From: Clostridium sp. UBA1056 | Lineage (GTDB): Bacteria; Bacillota; Clostridia; Clostridiales; Clostridiaceae | NCBI GenBank assembly: GCA_002316385.1 | Contig: DCDL01000024.1 | Location: forward strand, 290,392-331,493 | Direction: 5' to 3' | Length of the DNA: 41,102 bases | Shown here: piece after piece, positions 25,407 through 35,138 of the stretch | How positions within the stretch are numbered: position 1 is the first letter of the stretch | Layout of the letters: the number at the start of each line of letters is the position of its first letter | Notes under the pieces: model-generated | Databases searched by the model: none | The model's input: only the letters and a program-made list of their open reading frames with translations | What the model was told of the DNA's origin: nothing | Translations under genes and position numbers: made by a program

Positions 25407-25924
25407 ATAGATATACGCTATGCAAATAGGACTTCAAATTTAAAAGTGTCTGAAATAAGGTAATTTTTGAAATTGACTGAAAAGCCAGAAATTATTTCTT
25501 TTACAGGTGGACTACCAGCACCTGAACTATTTCCTTTAGATAACCTAAACGAAATAGTATCAAAAGTTATAAAGGAAGAAGGTAAAGTAGCTCTACAATA
25601 TGCTTCTACCGAATTGAAGTGTATAGAGTTAGACGTGATTTAATGATTGGTAGCATTGAAGAATGTTTTCCATAATATGTGAAATGCACTTATCCTTTAG
25701 GCGGATTATTTACTTGGATTGAACTCAGAGAAGATTTAGACTCTACTATTATTATGGAAGATGCTCTTAAAGAAAATGTAGCTTATGTACCTGATGCTTC
25801 TTTCTTCCCTAATGGTGGTAAGAAAAATTTTTTTAGATTAAACTATTCTAACATGCCAGAGGATAAAATTGTAGAAGGAATTAAAAGATTAGGTAAAGTG
25901 CTTTATAAATATTATACAAAATAG
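25407..25924 (+). pseudogene. Decayed PLP-dependent aminotransferase gene
   Basis: The first part still reads the N-terminus of a MocR-associated/2-aminoadipate-type aminotransferase (R-Y-A-N-R-T-S-N-L-K-V-S-E-I-R, then I-S-F-T-G-G-L-P-A-P-E-L-F-P and A-L-Q-Y-A-S-T-E). Near 25612 it jumps, in another frame, to the C-terminal V-Y-R-V-R-R-D-L-M and Y-P-L-G-G-L-F-T-W-I-E-L. About 200 residues, including the PLP lysine region, are missing. Further lesions: ATA at 25407 where a start should follow the GAGAGGTGAT site, TAA at 25461-25463 and TAA at 25673-25675. The last 81 codons are open but cannot make an enzyme. An unrelated intact aminotransferase follows. Confidence 0.85.
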
Positions 25925-26005
25925 TTATAATAAATTATATATAAATTAAAATAGTCATTAAAATCAATAAATTTAAATATTTATACTATTTTAGGAGGAG
26001 TTAAA

Positions 26006-27202
26006 ATGGAATTTTCAAAAAGAATACTGGCTATGGGGTATTCCCCAATCAGAAAACTAGCACCATATGGAGCTGAAGCTACACGTAAAGGAATAAAAAT
26101 ATATCACCTTAATATTGGTCAACCTGATATTGAAACTCCAAAGGAATTCATGGAGGGAGTTAACAACTATAAAGATGATGTCCTTAAATATGCCCAATCT
26201 CAAGGGATAGATGAAGCAATCGATAGTTTTATAAAATATTACAAAGAATGGAATATAGATTTTCTCTCTGATGAAATTCTTATTACTAATGGTGGTTCTG
26301 AAGCTATTTCTTTAGCTTTAACAGCAATTTGCGATGTAGATGATGAGGTAATTATACCAGAACCGTTCTACACAAACTATGCAGGATTTGCGCAAGGTGT
26401 AGGTGTAAAAGTAGTACCTTTTATAACTAAAGCTGAAGATGGATTCCATCTTCCTGCAAAAGAAGTTATAACTTCTAAAATAACATCTAGAACAAAGGCT
26501 ATAATGATTTCTAACCCTGGAAATCCAACAGGCGTTGTTTATACTGAAGATGAAATAAGAATGCTTGCTGATATATGTAAGGAAAATAATTTATTCTTTA
26601 TAGCCGATGAAGTATATAGAGAATTTGTTTATGATGGATTAAAATATACTTCAGCTCTTTATATGAAAGATATTGCGGATAGAGTGATTTTAATTGATAG
26701 TATATCTAAGCGCTATAGTGCATGTGGTGCAAGAATTGGTATTGTAGCTTCTAAGAATAAAGAACTTATAAGTCAAATCATGAAAATGTGCCAAGTAAGA
26801 CTATGTGTTCCAACTATTGAGCAATTAGCAGCAGCAAATTTAATCAATACGCCTAAAGAGTATTTCATTAACGTAAAAAAAGAATATGAAGCTAGAAGAG
26901 ACATAATGTTTGAAAAGCTTTCTAAAATGCCAGGTGTTATCTGCGAAAAACCTACTGGAGCATTTTATATAGTAGCAAAACTTCCAATAAAAAGTGGTGA
27001 AGATTTTGCAAAATGGTTACTTACAAATTATAACTATAATAACAAAACTGTTATGGTTGCTCCTGCAGAAGGTTTCTATGCAACAGAAGGCCTTGGTATG
27101 GATGAAATAAGATTATCTTATTGCTTAAATACTGAAGCTTTAGCTGATGCAATGGATATATTAGAAAAAGCTTTAGATGAATATATGAAAATTGAAAAAT
27201 AG
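26006..27202 (+). CDS. Class I aminotransferase, aspartate aminotransferase-like
   Basis: A 398-residue PLP enzyme of fold type I. Marks: N-I-G-Q-P-D-I-E-T-P (about 36-45), Y-x-x-x-Q-G-I, T-N-G-G-S-E-A-I, S-N-P-G-N-P-T-G (about 169-176), A-D-E-V-Y-R-E-F, the PLP lysine in S-I-S-K-R-Y-S-A-C-G-A-R-I-G (about 233-246) and a C-terminal R-L-S-Y-C substrate Arg. Closest in layout to clostridial AspB/PatA-like enzymes; the amino donor is not certain. A strong AGGAGG precedes the ATG. Monocistronic, ended by the hairpin at 27212-27249. Confidence 0.88.
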   Translation: MEFSKRILAMGYSPIRKLAPYGAEATRKGIKIYHLNIGQPDIETPKEFMEGVNNYKDDVLKYAQSQGIDEAIDSFIKYYKEWNIDFLSDEILITNGGSEAISLALTAICDVDDEVIIPEPFYTNYAGFAQGVGVKVVPFITKAEDGFHLPAKEVITSKITSRTKAIMISNPGNPTGVVYTEDEIRMLADICKENNLFFIADEVYREFVYDGLKYTSALYMKDIADRVILIDSISKRYSACGARIGIVASKNKELISQIMKMCQVRLCVPTIEQLAAANLINTPKEYFINVKKEYEARRDIMFEKLSKMPGVICEKPTGAFYIVAKLPIKSGEDFAKWLLTNYNYNNKTVMVAPAEGFYATEGLGMDEIRLSYCLNTEALADAMDILEKALDEYMKIEK

Positions 27203-27211
27203 TAATTAATA

Positions 27212-27249
27212 AAAAAAGAAATTAAGTTTTATGATTTAATTTCTTTTTT
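27212..27249 (+). terminator. Terminator of the aminotransferase gene
   Basis: A perfect 14-bp stem AAAAAAGAAATTAA/TTAATTTCTTTTTT nine bases after the stop, followed by T. Confidence 0.7.
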
Positions 27250-27370
27250 ATTAGAACTAATAAATAAAATTTATTAATGTTTCTTTATGCAATTTATGAT
27301 TTTTAAATAAACCTACTGTAGAAAAGTTATTAAAATTTATCTTATACTTTTTTATAATTATAGAATTATA

Positions 27371-28237
27371 TTATTCAAATAAATTCATGTTATCTTTTTT
27401 ATATTCATAATAAGTATCAAGAGCTTTAAAGCCTTCACATATATATAAATTCACAGCTTCTATGTTTTTTTTATCACACTTAAGATATATTTTGCTATTA
27501 CCAAGTCCATATGCTAGATTTATTATAAATTTAAGTAATTTCTTTCCATAGCCCCTCCCCCTATACTCTGGTAAAATTCCAAAGTTGGCTATATAAATTC
27601 TTAAATCTTTTTTTATTAGTTGTCCATAACCTACATGCATACCTTTATATTTTATGAAAATACATCCCTCAGGAATATAATAGTTTTGATATTTTTCATA
27701 TAGAATGTCATCTTCATTTATAGCTTGCCTATTTGCTGAATTAAATACTTTATTCTGAATTAAACACCTATACTTCTCATCCTTTCCATCCTCAAAAGTT
27801 GTAAAAGAAATATCCTTATTAATATCATCATCCTCATAACGATTTATTTCTCTCTCCATTTCAATAATAGTTTTTTCAACATTAAAGCCTAAATTAATCA
27901 ATAAATTTGTATTTAAATTATTATTATCACTAATAATAATTGAATTACAACTATTAAAGAACTTAAATAATTCTTTATAGTATTCAAATGTACTATATTC
28001 TGGAATAAGTTTTATGCAATGTATCTTATACACTTGATGGTGAAGTTTACTATACCATAGAAAACCTATATATTTTTGTTCTGATTTTATATACTTTATA
28101 TTTTTCCCAAACAGAAGCTTTTTAAATATGTTTTTATTTGTACATATATCTATAAGCTCCTCTTTATACTCATTAGTAATGTTAAATTCATTTATAAAAT
28201 TTAAATTTGAACTATTTAATGTTTCTAGTCTATACAT
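27371..28237 (-). CDS. GNAT family N-acetyltransferase
   Basis: A 288-residue protein with a recognisable C-terminal GNAT domain (about 140-280). The acetyl-CoA loop reads G-I-L-P-E-Y-R-G-R-G-Y-G-K-K-L-L (about 217-232), followed by N-S-K-I-Y-L-K-C-D and N-I-E-A-V-N-L-Y-x-x-x-G-F of motif B. The N-terminal half may be a decayed second GNAT fold (G-F-L-W-Y and a later G-F-N-V). Substrate unknown. AGAGGTAG lies upstream of the ATG. It stands alone between the aminotransferase and the ispH-rpsA operon. Confidence 0.82.
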   Translation of the reverse strand: MYRLETLNSSNLNFINEFNITNEYKEELIDICTNKNIFKKLLFGKNIKYIKSEQKYIGFLWYSKLHHQVYKIHCIKLIPEYSTFEYYKELFKFFNSCNSIIISDNNNLNTNLLINLGFNVEKTIIEMEREINRYEDDDINKDISFTTFEDGKDEKYRCLIQNKVFNSANRQAINEDDILYEKYQNYYIPEGCIFIKYKGMHVGYGQLIKKDLRIYIANFGILPEYRGRGYGKKLLKFIINLAYGLGNSKIYLKCDKKNIEAVNLYICEGFKALDTYYEYKKDNMNLFE

Positions 28238-28333
28238 AAATTCATCTACCTCTTATCTTGAATCTATATATATTATAATCCAAATTCAAATAATATAACC
28301 ATTTTTAGGATATTTATTTTAATTTATAAAAAT

Positions 28334-28358
28334 AAAAGGTACACTTAGTGTACCTTTT
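28334..28358 (-). terminator. Terminator of the ispH-rpsA operon
   Basis: A 12-bp complementary pair AAAAGGTACACT/AGTGTACCTTTT directly after the operon stop; the innermost pairs must open to make a loop. Confidence 0.75.
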
Positions 28359-28367
28359 AATAATATA

Positions 28368-30287
28368 TTATGCTTCTACATCTTTAATACTAAGACCAAT
28401 TTTCTTTCCTTCAGAATCTACTTGAGTTATAACCGCTTTTACTGTTTCTCCAATTTTTAAAACATTTTCAACTTTTTCAACTCTCTCATTGGAAATTTGA
28501 GATATGTGTACTAAACCATCTATACCTTCTTCTAATTCAACAAATGCTCCAAATGGTGCAAATCTTACTACTTTTCCTGCTACGATATTTCCAATTGGAT
28601 ATTTTTCACTAATATTATTCCATGGATTTTCACTTAACATCTTAACACTTAAAGCTAATTTGTTATTTTCTTTATCAACTTCTAAAATGCCAACTTTAAT
28701 AATTTCACCAACTTTAAATAATTTTGATGGATTATTAACTTTATTCCAAGACATTTCAGAGCTATGAAGCAATCCATCTATACCGTTAATTTCTACAAAA
28801 GCACCAAAAGCAGTTAATCTCTTAACTTCACCTTCAATTACCATGCCCTTTTCTAAAGAAGCCCATGTAGTTGCTTTTTTAGCTTCGTTATCTTTCTCTA
28901 AAAGCTCTCTTCTTGAACCAACAACTTTAACTCTATTTCTTTCTTTAGTGTATTCAATAAGTTTTATATCAAAATTTTGACCTACATATTTAGATAGATC
29001 ATTAACTCTACTTAGTTCTATATGAGATGCCGGTATGAATACTCTTTCACCTTTAAATAAAGCCACAAGTCCACCTTTTACTTCTTGTTTAACTTGAACG
29101 TTTATTACTTCTCCATTATCAAAAGCAGCTTTTAGTAATTGTTGTTGTTCTGCTCTTAAAACTTCAGTTCTTGATAATACAACTAGTCCATCAGAATTTT
29201 TTCTATTTATTACCTTTGCTTTAATAATATCTCCTACTTTAATCTGTTCATTTAAAGGAGCTTCATTATCTCTTGAGTATTCTTCTGCTGTAATTATAGC
29301 CTCAGTTTTTGCGCCTATAGTTAAATATGCTTCTTTTTCATTTACCTTAAATACTTCACCTTCTAAAATGCTACCTACAGATATGTTGCTGGTATCCTTA
29401 AAATATTTATCATAAAGGTCCATATCCTCTTGACTTACATCGTTTTGTTTTTTCATTTTACTAATAGCCTCCTCAATTACATACTCTGGAGTTGATGCTC
29501 CAGCAGTAATTCCAATTTTATTTATATTTTCATTCCCTATCATATCGAAAAGTGAAGAATCTACTTTTTCTACATGATAAGTATTTTTACAATTATTTTT
29601 GCAAATTTCATAAAGTTTTGTAGTATTAGAGCTATTATATCCACCTAAAACTATCATCAAATCAACATCCTTTGAAAGCTTATGGGCTGATTCTTGTCTC
29701 TCTTCTGTGGCATTGCAGATAGTATTAAAAGCAACTATTTCTTTGGCTAATAATATTACCTTATTCAAAACCTTTTCCCAATTACTTTGTTTTTCTGTGG
29801 TTTGGGAGACTACGCACACCTTACCTTTAATTGCATTTATGTTTTCTCCATCCTTAGATATAATCGCTGAATTATTACACCATCCATTGATACCTATTAC
29901 CTCTGGGTGCTTATAATCTCCAACAATAATTATATTATATCTTTTGTTGTAATACTCCTCAACCTTTTGTTGTATATTTCTCACATATGGACAGGTCCCA
30001 TTCTCTATTATAACATTATTATTCCTTAAATAGTCAAATACATTTTTACCAACTCCATGAGATCTTATTACTACAACATCATTTTCTTTAAGATTATATG
30101 CTTCTTCAAGGGTTATAGAATGTATTCCCTTTTCCTCTAAGCTTTTTACTACATCGTTATTGTGTATTAATGGTCCCAATGTATATATTGGTCTATTATA
30201 TTTTTCTCTCAATTTTATAGTTTCTTCAACTGCTCGCTTTACTCCAAAGCAAAAACCTGCTTTGCTCGCAAGAATTACTTCTGCCAT
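28368..30287 (-). CDS. ispH: Fused HMB-PP reductase (IspH) and ribosomal protein S1
   Basis: A 639-residue two-part protein. Residues 1-280 are 4-hydroxy-3-methylbut-2-enyl diphosphate reductase, the last step of the MEP isoprenoid pathway, with the three [4Fe-4S] cysteines C13 (G-F-C-F-G-V), C99 (G-T-C-P-Y-V) and C191 (T-I-C-N-A-T). Residues about 300-639 are four S1 RNA-binding domains, the last two the most regular (E-G-E-V-K-R-L-T-A-F-G-A-F-V-E and A-G-K-V-V-R-F-A-P-F-G-A-F-V-E). The fusion is known from clostridia. It follows cmk by 58 bases, the usual cmk-rpsA link, with an AGGTGAT site. Confidence 0.95.
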   Translation of the reverse strand: MAEVILASKAGFCFGVKRAVEETIKLREKYNRPIYTLGPLIHNNDVVKSLEEKGIHSITLEEAYNLKENDVVVIRSHGVGKNVFDYLRNNNVIIENGTCPYVRNIQQKVEEYYNKRYNIIIVGDYKHPEVIGINGWCNNSAIISKDGENINAIKGKVCVVSQTTEKQSNWEKVLNKVILLAKEIVAFNTICNATEERQESAHKLSKDVDLMIVLGGYNSSNTTKLYEICKNNCKNTYHVEKVDSSLFDMIGNENINKIGITAGASTPEYVIEEAISKMKKQNDVSQEDMDLYDKYFKDTSNISVGSILEGEVFKVNEKEAYLTIGAKTEAIITAEEYSRDNEAPLNEQIKVGDIIKAKVINRKNSDGLVVLSRTEVLRAEQQQLLKAAFDNGEVINVQVKQEVKGGLVALFKGERVFIPASHIELSRVNDLSKYVGQNFDIKLIEYTKERNRVKVVGSRRELLEKDNEAKKATTWASLEKGMVIEGEVKRLTAFGAFVEINGIDGLLHSSEMSWNKVNNPSKLFKVGEIIKVGILEVDKENNKLALSVKMLSENPWNNISEKYPIGNIVAGKVVRFAPFGAFVELEEGIDGLVHISQISNERVEKVENVLKIGETVKAVITQVDSEGKKIGLSIKDVEA

Positions 30288-30345
30288 GTGATTATCACCT
30301 TCAATTCTGTTTATTATAAAACAATTTACGTTAAATTATATATCA

Positions 30346-31008
30346 CTATTTTTTCACATGCATCGATGATATGTATCTAGATATAGCCTCTACTACTTCA
30401 TTTATGTCCATAGTAGAAGAATCAATTTCTATAGCATCTTCAGCTTTTCTTAGAGGATCAATTTTCCTATTTGAATCAATATAGTCTCTTTTTTTTATAT
30501 CCTCTAATATATTATTATAATCTACTTTTACATTCTTGGCTATAAGTTCATCATATCTACGTTTAGCTCTTTCCTCTGCTCTAGCTGTTAAAAATATTTT
30601 TAAACTTGCGTCTTTAAGTACTACTGTGCCTATATCTCTACCATCCATGACTACATCATAATTTTCGGCTATCTTCTGTTGCATTTGAACTAGCTTTTGT
30701 CTAACTTCTAATATGGATGCATATCTAGACACATTATTAGTAACTTGAATACTTGTTAACTGGTCAGTGATATCTACATCATTAACAAATAAATTTTCAT
30801 TTTTAAAATACATATTTAAAGTATCTATAAGTTCACATAATTCTTTTACTTGGGTAGGCTCTATTCCTCTTTGCATTGCAAACAAAGTGACTGCTCTATA
30901 CATAGATCCAGTATTTATATACATTAAATTATATTTTTCACCTATTAATTTTGCTATAGTACTTTTTCCTGCTCCAGCAGGTCCATCAATAGCTATTGAT
31001 ATTTTCAT
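30346..31008 (-). CDS. cmk: Cytidylate kinase
   Basis: A 220-residue (d)CMP kinase of the P-loop type. The Walker A is I-D-G-P-A-G-A-G-K-S-T (7-17); then Y-I-N-T-G-S-M-Y-R-A, M-D-G-R-D-I-G-T-V-V (the CMP-binding D-G-R-D) and the lid with R-A-x-x-R-A-K-R-R. The ATG at 31008 follows AGGAG; the earlier ATG at 31029 has no site. It is the middle gene of flavoprotein - cmk - ispH/rpsA. Confidence 0.94.
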   Translation of the reverse strand: MKISIAIDGPAGAGKSTIAKLIGEKYNLMYINTGSMYRAVTLFAMQRGIEPTQVKELCELIDTLNMYFKNENLFVNDVDITDQLTSIQVTNNVSRYASILEVRQKLVQMQQKIAENYDVVMDGRDIGTVVLKDASLKIFLTARAEERAKRRYDELIAKNVKVDYNNILEDIKKRDYIDSNRKIDPLRKAEDAIEIDSSTMDINEVVEAISRYISSMHVKK

Positions 31009-31102
31009 AGTATCACTCCTCAATTGCATTGTTATTATTAATACATAGTTTTAATAACTCTTTTATAATTCTCTATTTATAAATAATAACTTACATATAT
31101 AT

Positions 31103-32320
31103 TTATATCTTACTTCCTGCTATAAATCCTGTAGAAATAGCAATCTGAACATTGTATCCACCAGTATATGCATCTACATCTATTATTTCTCCTGCAAAAC
31201 TTAAATTAGAAATCAATTTAGATTGCATTGTGGAAGGATCAATTTCCTTTGTATCAATACCTCCAGATGTTACTATTGCCTCTTCTACAGATCTTAAGCC
31301 TCTTACATTCATTGTGAGATTTGAAATAAGATTTACAAAATACCTACGTTGTTCTTTTGTAATACTATTTACCTTCTGATTTTCTGGTATTTTACTTAAA
31401 TTAATCATGATAGGAATTAATTTTTGTGGAAATAAATCATTTAAAGCATTTTTAAAGTCCTTATTATTATACTTTAAAAAATCCTTTTGTATTCTTAAAT
31501 CTAGCTCTTTTTCGCTAAGTGCAGGTTTAAGATTTATTACAATTTTATATTTTTCTCCAGGCTTTATTAAACTACTTGCACTAAGACATAATGGTCCAGA
31601 AATTCCGAAGTGAGTAAATTGCATTTCACCTTGCTCTTTAAAAATTATTTTATTGTTATAATTTAATACTGTAAGCTGTATATTTCTCAGTGATAGTCCT
31701 TGGATTTCTTTTACCCACTCTTCACCAATTTCTATAGGAACTAAAGATGGCTTTATAGGTATTATACTATGTCCAATCCTTTTGCAAATTTTAAATCCAT
31801 CACCATTAGATCCCGTTTGAGGATATGATGCCCCTCCAGTAGCTAAAATTACATTGTCGCATTCTATAAATTCACCATTATCAAGTATTACTGAAGTAAT
31901 CTTGTGATTTTTGACTATTAAGTCTTTTACCGCAACTCCAAGTTTAATTTCAATATTATTTTCTATTAAAGCTTTTTCAAAAGCTTTAATAATATCTGAA
32001 GATTTATCTGATTTAGGAAATACCCTATCTCCTCTTTCTACCTTAAGTTCGACTCCTCTTTCTTTAAAAAACTTCATAGTATCCTCATTAGTAAATGTAT
32101 AAAGAGCACTATAAAGAAAATGAGGATTGGTTGGAATGTAATCAAAGAATTCACTAATATCCTTACCGTTAGTTACATTACATCTACCTTTTCCAGTAAT
32201 AAACAACTTCTTCCCAAGTTTATTATTCTTTTCTATTAGAATAACCCTATTGTTTTTGCTTGCCGCTATTGCAGCCATCATACCACCTGGACCTCCGCCT
32301 ACAACCACTACCTGTGTCAA
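31103..32320 (-). CDS. HI0933/YtfP-type FAD-dependent oxidoreductase
   Basis: A 405-residue flavoprotein of the HI0933-like (BaiN/YtfP, aminoacetone-oxidase-like) family. The FAD Rossmann loop is V-V-V-G-G-G-P-G-G-M-M-A-A (about 4-16); then G-K-K-L-F-I-T-G-K-G-R-C-N-V-T-N (about 37-52), A-T-G-G-A-S-Y-P-Q-T-G-S-N-G-D-G and the C-terminal S-G-G-I and G-E-I-I-D-V-D-A-Y-T-G-G-Y-N. Substrate unclear. The start is TTG, a few bases after GAGGTGGTGA. It opens the cmk operon, a neighbourhood common in clostridia. Confidence 0.9.
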   Translation of the reverse strand: MTQVVVVGGGPGGMMAAIAASKNNRVILIEKNNKLGKKLFITGKGRCNVTNGKDISEFFDYIPTNPHFLYSALYTFTNEDTMKFFKERGVELKVERGDRVFPKSDKSSDIIKAFEKALIENNIEIKLGVAVKDLIVKNHKITSVILDNGEFIECDNVILATGGASYPQTGSNGDGFKICKRIGHSIIPIKPSLVPIEIGEEWVKEIQGLSLRNIQLTVLNYNNKIIFKEQGEMQFTHFGISGPLCLSASSLIKPGEKYKIVINLKPALSEKELDLRIQKDFLKYNNKDFKNALNDLFPQKLIPIMINLSKIPENQKVNSITKEQRRYFVNLISNLTMNVRGLRSVEEAIVTSGGIDTKEIDPSTMQSKLISNLSFAGEIIDVDAYTGGYNVQIAISTGFIAGSKI

Positions 32321-32561
32321 AAAATCACCACCTCTTCTATTCTAAATATACACCTATATTATAATTTAATATAAATTTCTTTATTATTCAATGAATTTAT
32401 TCTGTTAAATCAAATTTTATATCATTAATATTGTATCTTATCTATCCTAGCACCATTAAAAATCGAATATTATAAAATTAAGTATTATGTAAGAAGCAAA
32501 TTTCTATTTACTCTAGTAAAACATGATTAATGTTATTGAAATATATCTTCATATCACATGA
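32321..32561. other. AT-rich intergenic region without recognised content
   Basis: About 240 bases between the flavoprotein start and the gdhA terminator. No open frame with a ribosome site and no strong hairpin was seen. It should contain the promoter of the flavoprotein operon, but no clear -35/-10 pair stands out. Confidence 0.5.
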
Positions 32562-32593
32562 AAAAGGAGAGAATTTAAAAATTCCCTCCTTTT
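32562..32593 (-). terminator. gdhA terminator
   Basis: A 15-bp stem (32562-32576 with 32579-32593) whose single odd pair is G·U on the minus strand; it lies 26 bases after the gdhA stop and inner pairs must open to form the loop. Confidence 0.78.
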
Positions 32594-32619
32594 AATATTA
32601 AAACTATTATAATTTAATA

Positions 32620-33972
32620 TTAAAAATCTCCTTGAGCATACATTGCTTCAGCAACTTTCATAAATCCAGCAATATTAGCACCAGCAACTAAGTTATAGCC
32701 AAATCCACATTGTTCAGCTGCATCCATAGCATTTTTATGGATTGTTACCATTATTTGATGAAGTTTTTGGTCAACTTCTTCAGCTGTCCAAGATATTCTC
32801 ATACTATTTTGTGCCATTTCTAATGCAGAAGTAGCAACTCCACCAGCATTAGCAGCTTTAGCAGGTCCAACTATTAATCCGTTAGCTAGGAAGTAATCAA
32901 CAGCTTCATTTGTACATGGCATATTTGCAGCTTCACATACGAATTTAACTCCGTTCGCAACAATTTGTTTTGCATGTTCTATATGAATATCATTTTGAGT
33001 TGCACAAGGCATTATGATATCAACTTTAACACCCCATGGTTTTTGTCCTGGGAAGAATTCACATCCAAATTTATCAGCATAATCTTGAACTTTATCTCTT
33101 CCTGAATTTCTCATTTCCACTAAGTAGTTAATTTTCTCTGGAGTAGTTATTCCATCCTTATCATAGATGTAACCATCTGGTCCAGATAAAGTAACAACTT
33201 TACCACCTAAATCAGCAATCTTTTGGCATGCCCCCCAAGCAACGTTACCGAAACCAGAAACTGCAACTGTTTTTCCTTTGAAATCAGTTCCTTCATGTTT
33301 AAGAATTTCTTCACAGAAGTAAGCAACACCAAATCCTGTTGCTTCCGGTCTCATTAAGCTTCCACCATAAGTTAAACCTTTTCCAGTTAAGACTCCATTT
33401 TCGAAAGCTCCTCTAATTCTTCTATATTGACCGTATAAGTATCCTATTTCTCTTGCACCTACACCGATATCTCCAGCTGGAACGTCTATATCTGGTCCAA
33501 TATGTCTTTGTAATTCAGTCATATATGATTGACAGAATCTCATAATTTCAGCATCAGATCTACCTCTTGGGTCGAAGTCTGAGCCACCTTTACCCCCACC
33601 TATTGGAAGTCCAGTTAATGCATTTTTAAGAATTTGTTCAAATCCTAGGAATTTGATAATTCCTAAGTAAACAGATGGATGGAATCTTAACCCACCTTTA
33701 TAAGGTCCTATAGCTCCATTAAACTGAACTCTATATCCTCTATTTACATGAGTTTTACCATTATCATCTTTCCAAGATACTTTAAACATTATTTGTCTTT
33801 CAGGCTCACATAATCTTTCTAGTATGTTAGACTCTACATATTCTGGATGGTTATTAAGTACAGGTCCTATAGAGTTCAAAACCTCTTCAACAGCTTGGAT
33901 AAATTCTGGTTCAGCGCTGTTTCTTTTTTTCACGTTTTCTAATACTTGCTCAATATAAGCTTTAGTGTCCAT
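32620..33972 (-). CDS. gdhA: Glutamate dehydrogenase
   Basis: A 450-residue hexameric-type glutamate dehydrogenase linking 2-oxoglutarate and ammonia to glutamate. Marks: Y-R-V-Q-F-N-G-A-I-G-P-Y-K-G-G-L-R-F-H (about 78-96) with the substrate Lys, L-P-I-G-G-G-K-G-G-S-D-F-D-P (catalytic Lys region, about 121-134), D-I-D-V-P-A-G-D-I-G-V-G and the nucleotide loop S-G-F-G-N-V-A (about 239-245). The S-G-F-G-N-V form is like the NADP-type enzyme, but cofactor is not proved. AGGAGG precedes the ATG. A single-mismatch cre-like site lies upstream. Confidence 0.95.
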   Translation of the reverse strand: MDTKAYIEQVLENVKKRNSAEPEFIQAVEEVLNSIGPVLNNHPEYVESNILERLCEPERQIMFKVSWKDDNGKTHVNRGYRVQFNGAIGPYKGGLRFHPSVYLGIIKFLGFEQILKNALTGLPIGGGKGGSDFDPRGRSDAEIMRFCQSYMTELQRHIGPDIDVPAGDIGVGAREIGYLYGQYRRIRGAFENGVLTGKGLTYGGSLMRPEATGFGVAYFCEEILKHEGTDFKGKTVAVSGFGNVAWGACQKIADLGGKVVTLSGPDGYIYDKDGITTPEKINYLVEMRNSGRDKVQDYADKFGCEFFPGQKPWGVKVDIIMPCATQNDIHIEHAKQIVANGVKFVCEAANMPCTNEAVDYFLANGLIVGPAKAANAGGVATSALEMAQNSMRISWTAEEVDQKLHQIMVTIHKNAMDAAEQCGFGYNLVAGANIAGFMKVAEAMYAQGDF

Positions 33973-34073
33973 AGTATCAATACCTCCTAAAATTTAAACA
34001 AAATTATTTATATAATTTACTTTGCTGTATGATAGCATACTTAAGTAAATCTTTACATGTAATATATATTCTA

Positions 34074-34087
34074 TGCAAACGCTTTTT
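34074..34087 (+). promoter_or_regulatory. cre-like site upstream of gdhA
   Basis: TGCAAACGCTTTTT matches the catabolite-response consensus TGNAANCGNWNNCW at all but one fixed position. It lies about 100 bases before gdhA. CcpA control is plausible but unproven. Confidence 0.35.
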
Positions 34088-34224
34088 TTCCTTCTTTTCA
34101 AAAACATTTTAACAGATTTATTGCAGTTTTTAAAAACGATTACATACCTTTATTTACATAATAGAATACTTTTAATCATAAATCAACATAATTTTATAAA
34201 AATTTAGACATTTTAAGTATAAAA

Positions 34225-35112
34225 TTAAAATTTATTAATATCTTTACTTGTTTTGTAAGAATAAATCTGATATTCTTGCCATACTTGTTCAAGGTCCGTA
34301 AAGGTTTTAGATATTTTATCCTTCTCCCTTAATCCTACTGCTATAATAAGAGCGTTAATGACACTTAATGGTGCTACTAGTGAATCGACGAAAGAAGCCA
34401 TATTACTTTCAGCAATCAGCACATAATCAGCTTTTGTAGCCAGAGGAGATAGTACACTATCTGTAATTGCAATTACATCAGCTCCCCTTGACTTTGCATA
34501 GTTAAGAGTTTCAACAGTTCTCATAGCATAACGTGGGAATCCTATACCTATAACACAATCCCCTTCTCCTAAAGTTAACATTTGCTCAAAAATATCACTC
34601 ATTCCATAAGACACAATTTTCACATTATCTAATATTAAATTTAAATAAAAGCCTAAAAAGTCTGCTAGTGCAGCGGAACTTCTTAATCCTACAATATATA
34701 TCTTTTTAGAGTTTAATATGCTATTCACTGTACTCTCAAAGGCTTCGTAATTTATTTTTTCCATAGTTGATCTAATGTTTTCTATATCTGATTTTAAAAC
34801 TCCCTTTAACGCATTATTAGGAATAATGAAATCATTAGATAATTCTATTCTTTGAGCTGTTGTAAGTTTATTCTTTATAAGCTCTTGTAATGCTTTTTGA
34901 AGTTCAGGATATCCTTCGTAACCTAGCTGATTAGCAAATCTAACCACAGTTGATTCGCTAACGCCAACACTTGCTCCAAGTTTTGCAGCAGTCATAAATG
35001 CAGCTTTATCATAGTGCTTTAAAATATATTCAGCTATAAGTTTTTGTCCTTTGCTTAGCCTTGAAAATTTAGTTTGTATCATTCTCATTAAATCAGTCCC
35101 ATTCTTTTCCAT
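34225..35112 (-). CDS. RpiR/MurR family transcriptional regulator
   Basis: A 295-residue regulator: N-terminal helix-turn-helix of the RpiR type (about 10-85; L-S-K-G-Q-K-L-I-A-E-Y-I, then G-V-S-E-S-T-V-V-R-F-A-N-Q-L-G-Y) and a C-terminal SIS sugar-phosphate domain (about 120-255; Y-I-V-G-L-R-S-S-A, G-I-G-F-P-R-Y, and I-A-I-T-D-S in the last strand). The ligand is unknown because no sugar gene is adjacent; the next gene downstream is gdhA. AAGGAG precedes the ATG. A long palindrome just upstream may be its own operator. Confidence 0.88.
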   Translation of the reverse strand: MEKNGTDLMRMIQTKFSRLSKGQKLIAEYILKHYDKAAFMTAAKLGASVGVSESTVVRFANQLGYEGYPELQKALQELIKNKLTTAQRIELSNDFIIPNNALKGVLKSDIENIRSTMEKINYEAFESTVNSILNSKKIYIVGLRSSAALADFLGFYLNLILDNVKIVSYGMSDIFEQMLTLGEGDCVIGIGFPRYAMRTVETLNYAKSRGADVIAITDSVLSPLATKADYVLIAESNMASFVDSLVAPLSVINALIIAVGLREKDKISKTFTDLEQVWQEYQIYSYKTSKDINKF

Positions 35113-35138
35113 AACATAGCTCCTTTTAAAAGATTATA

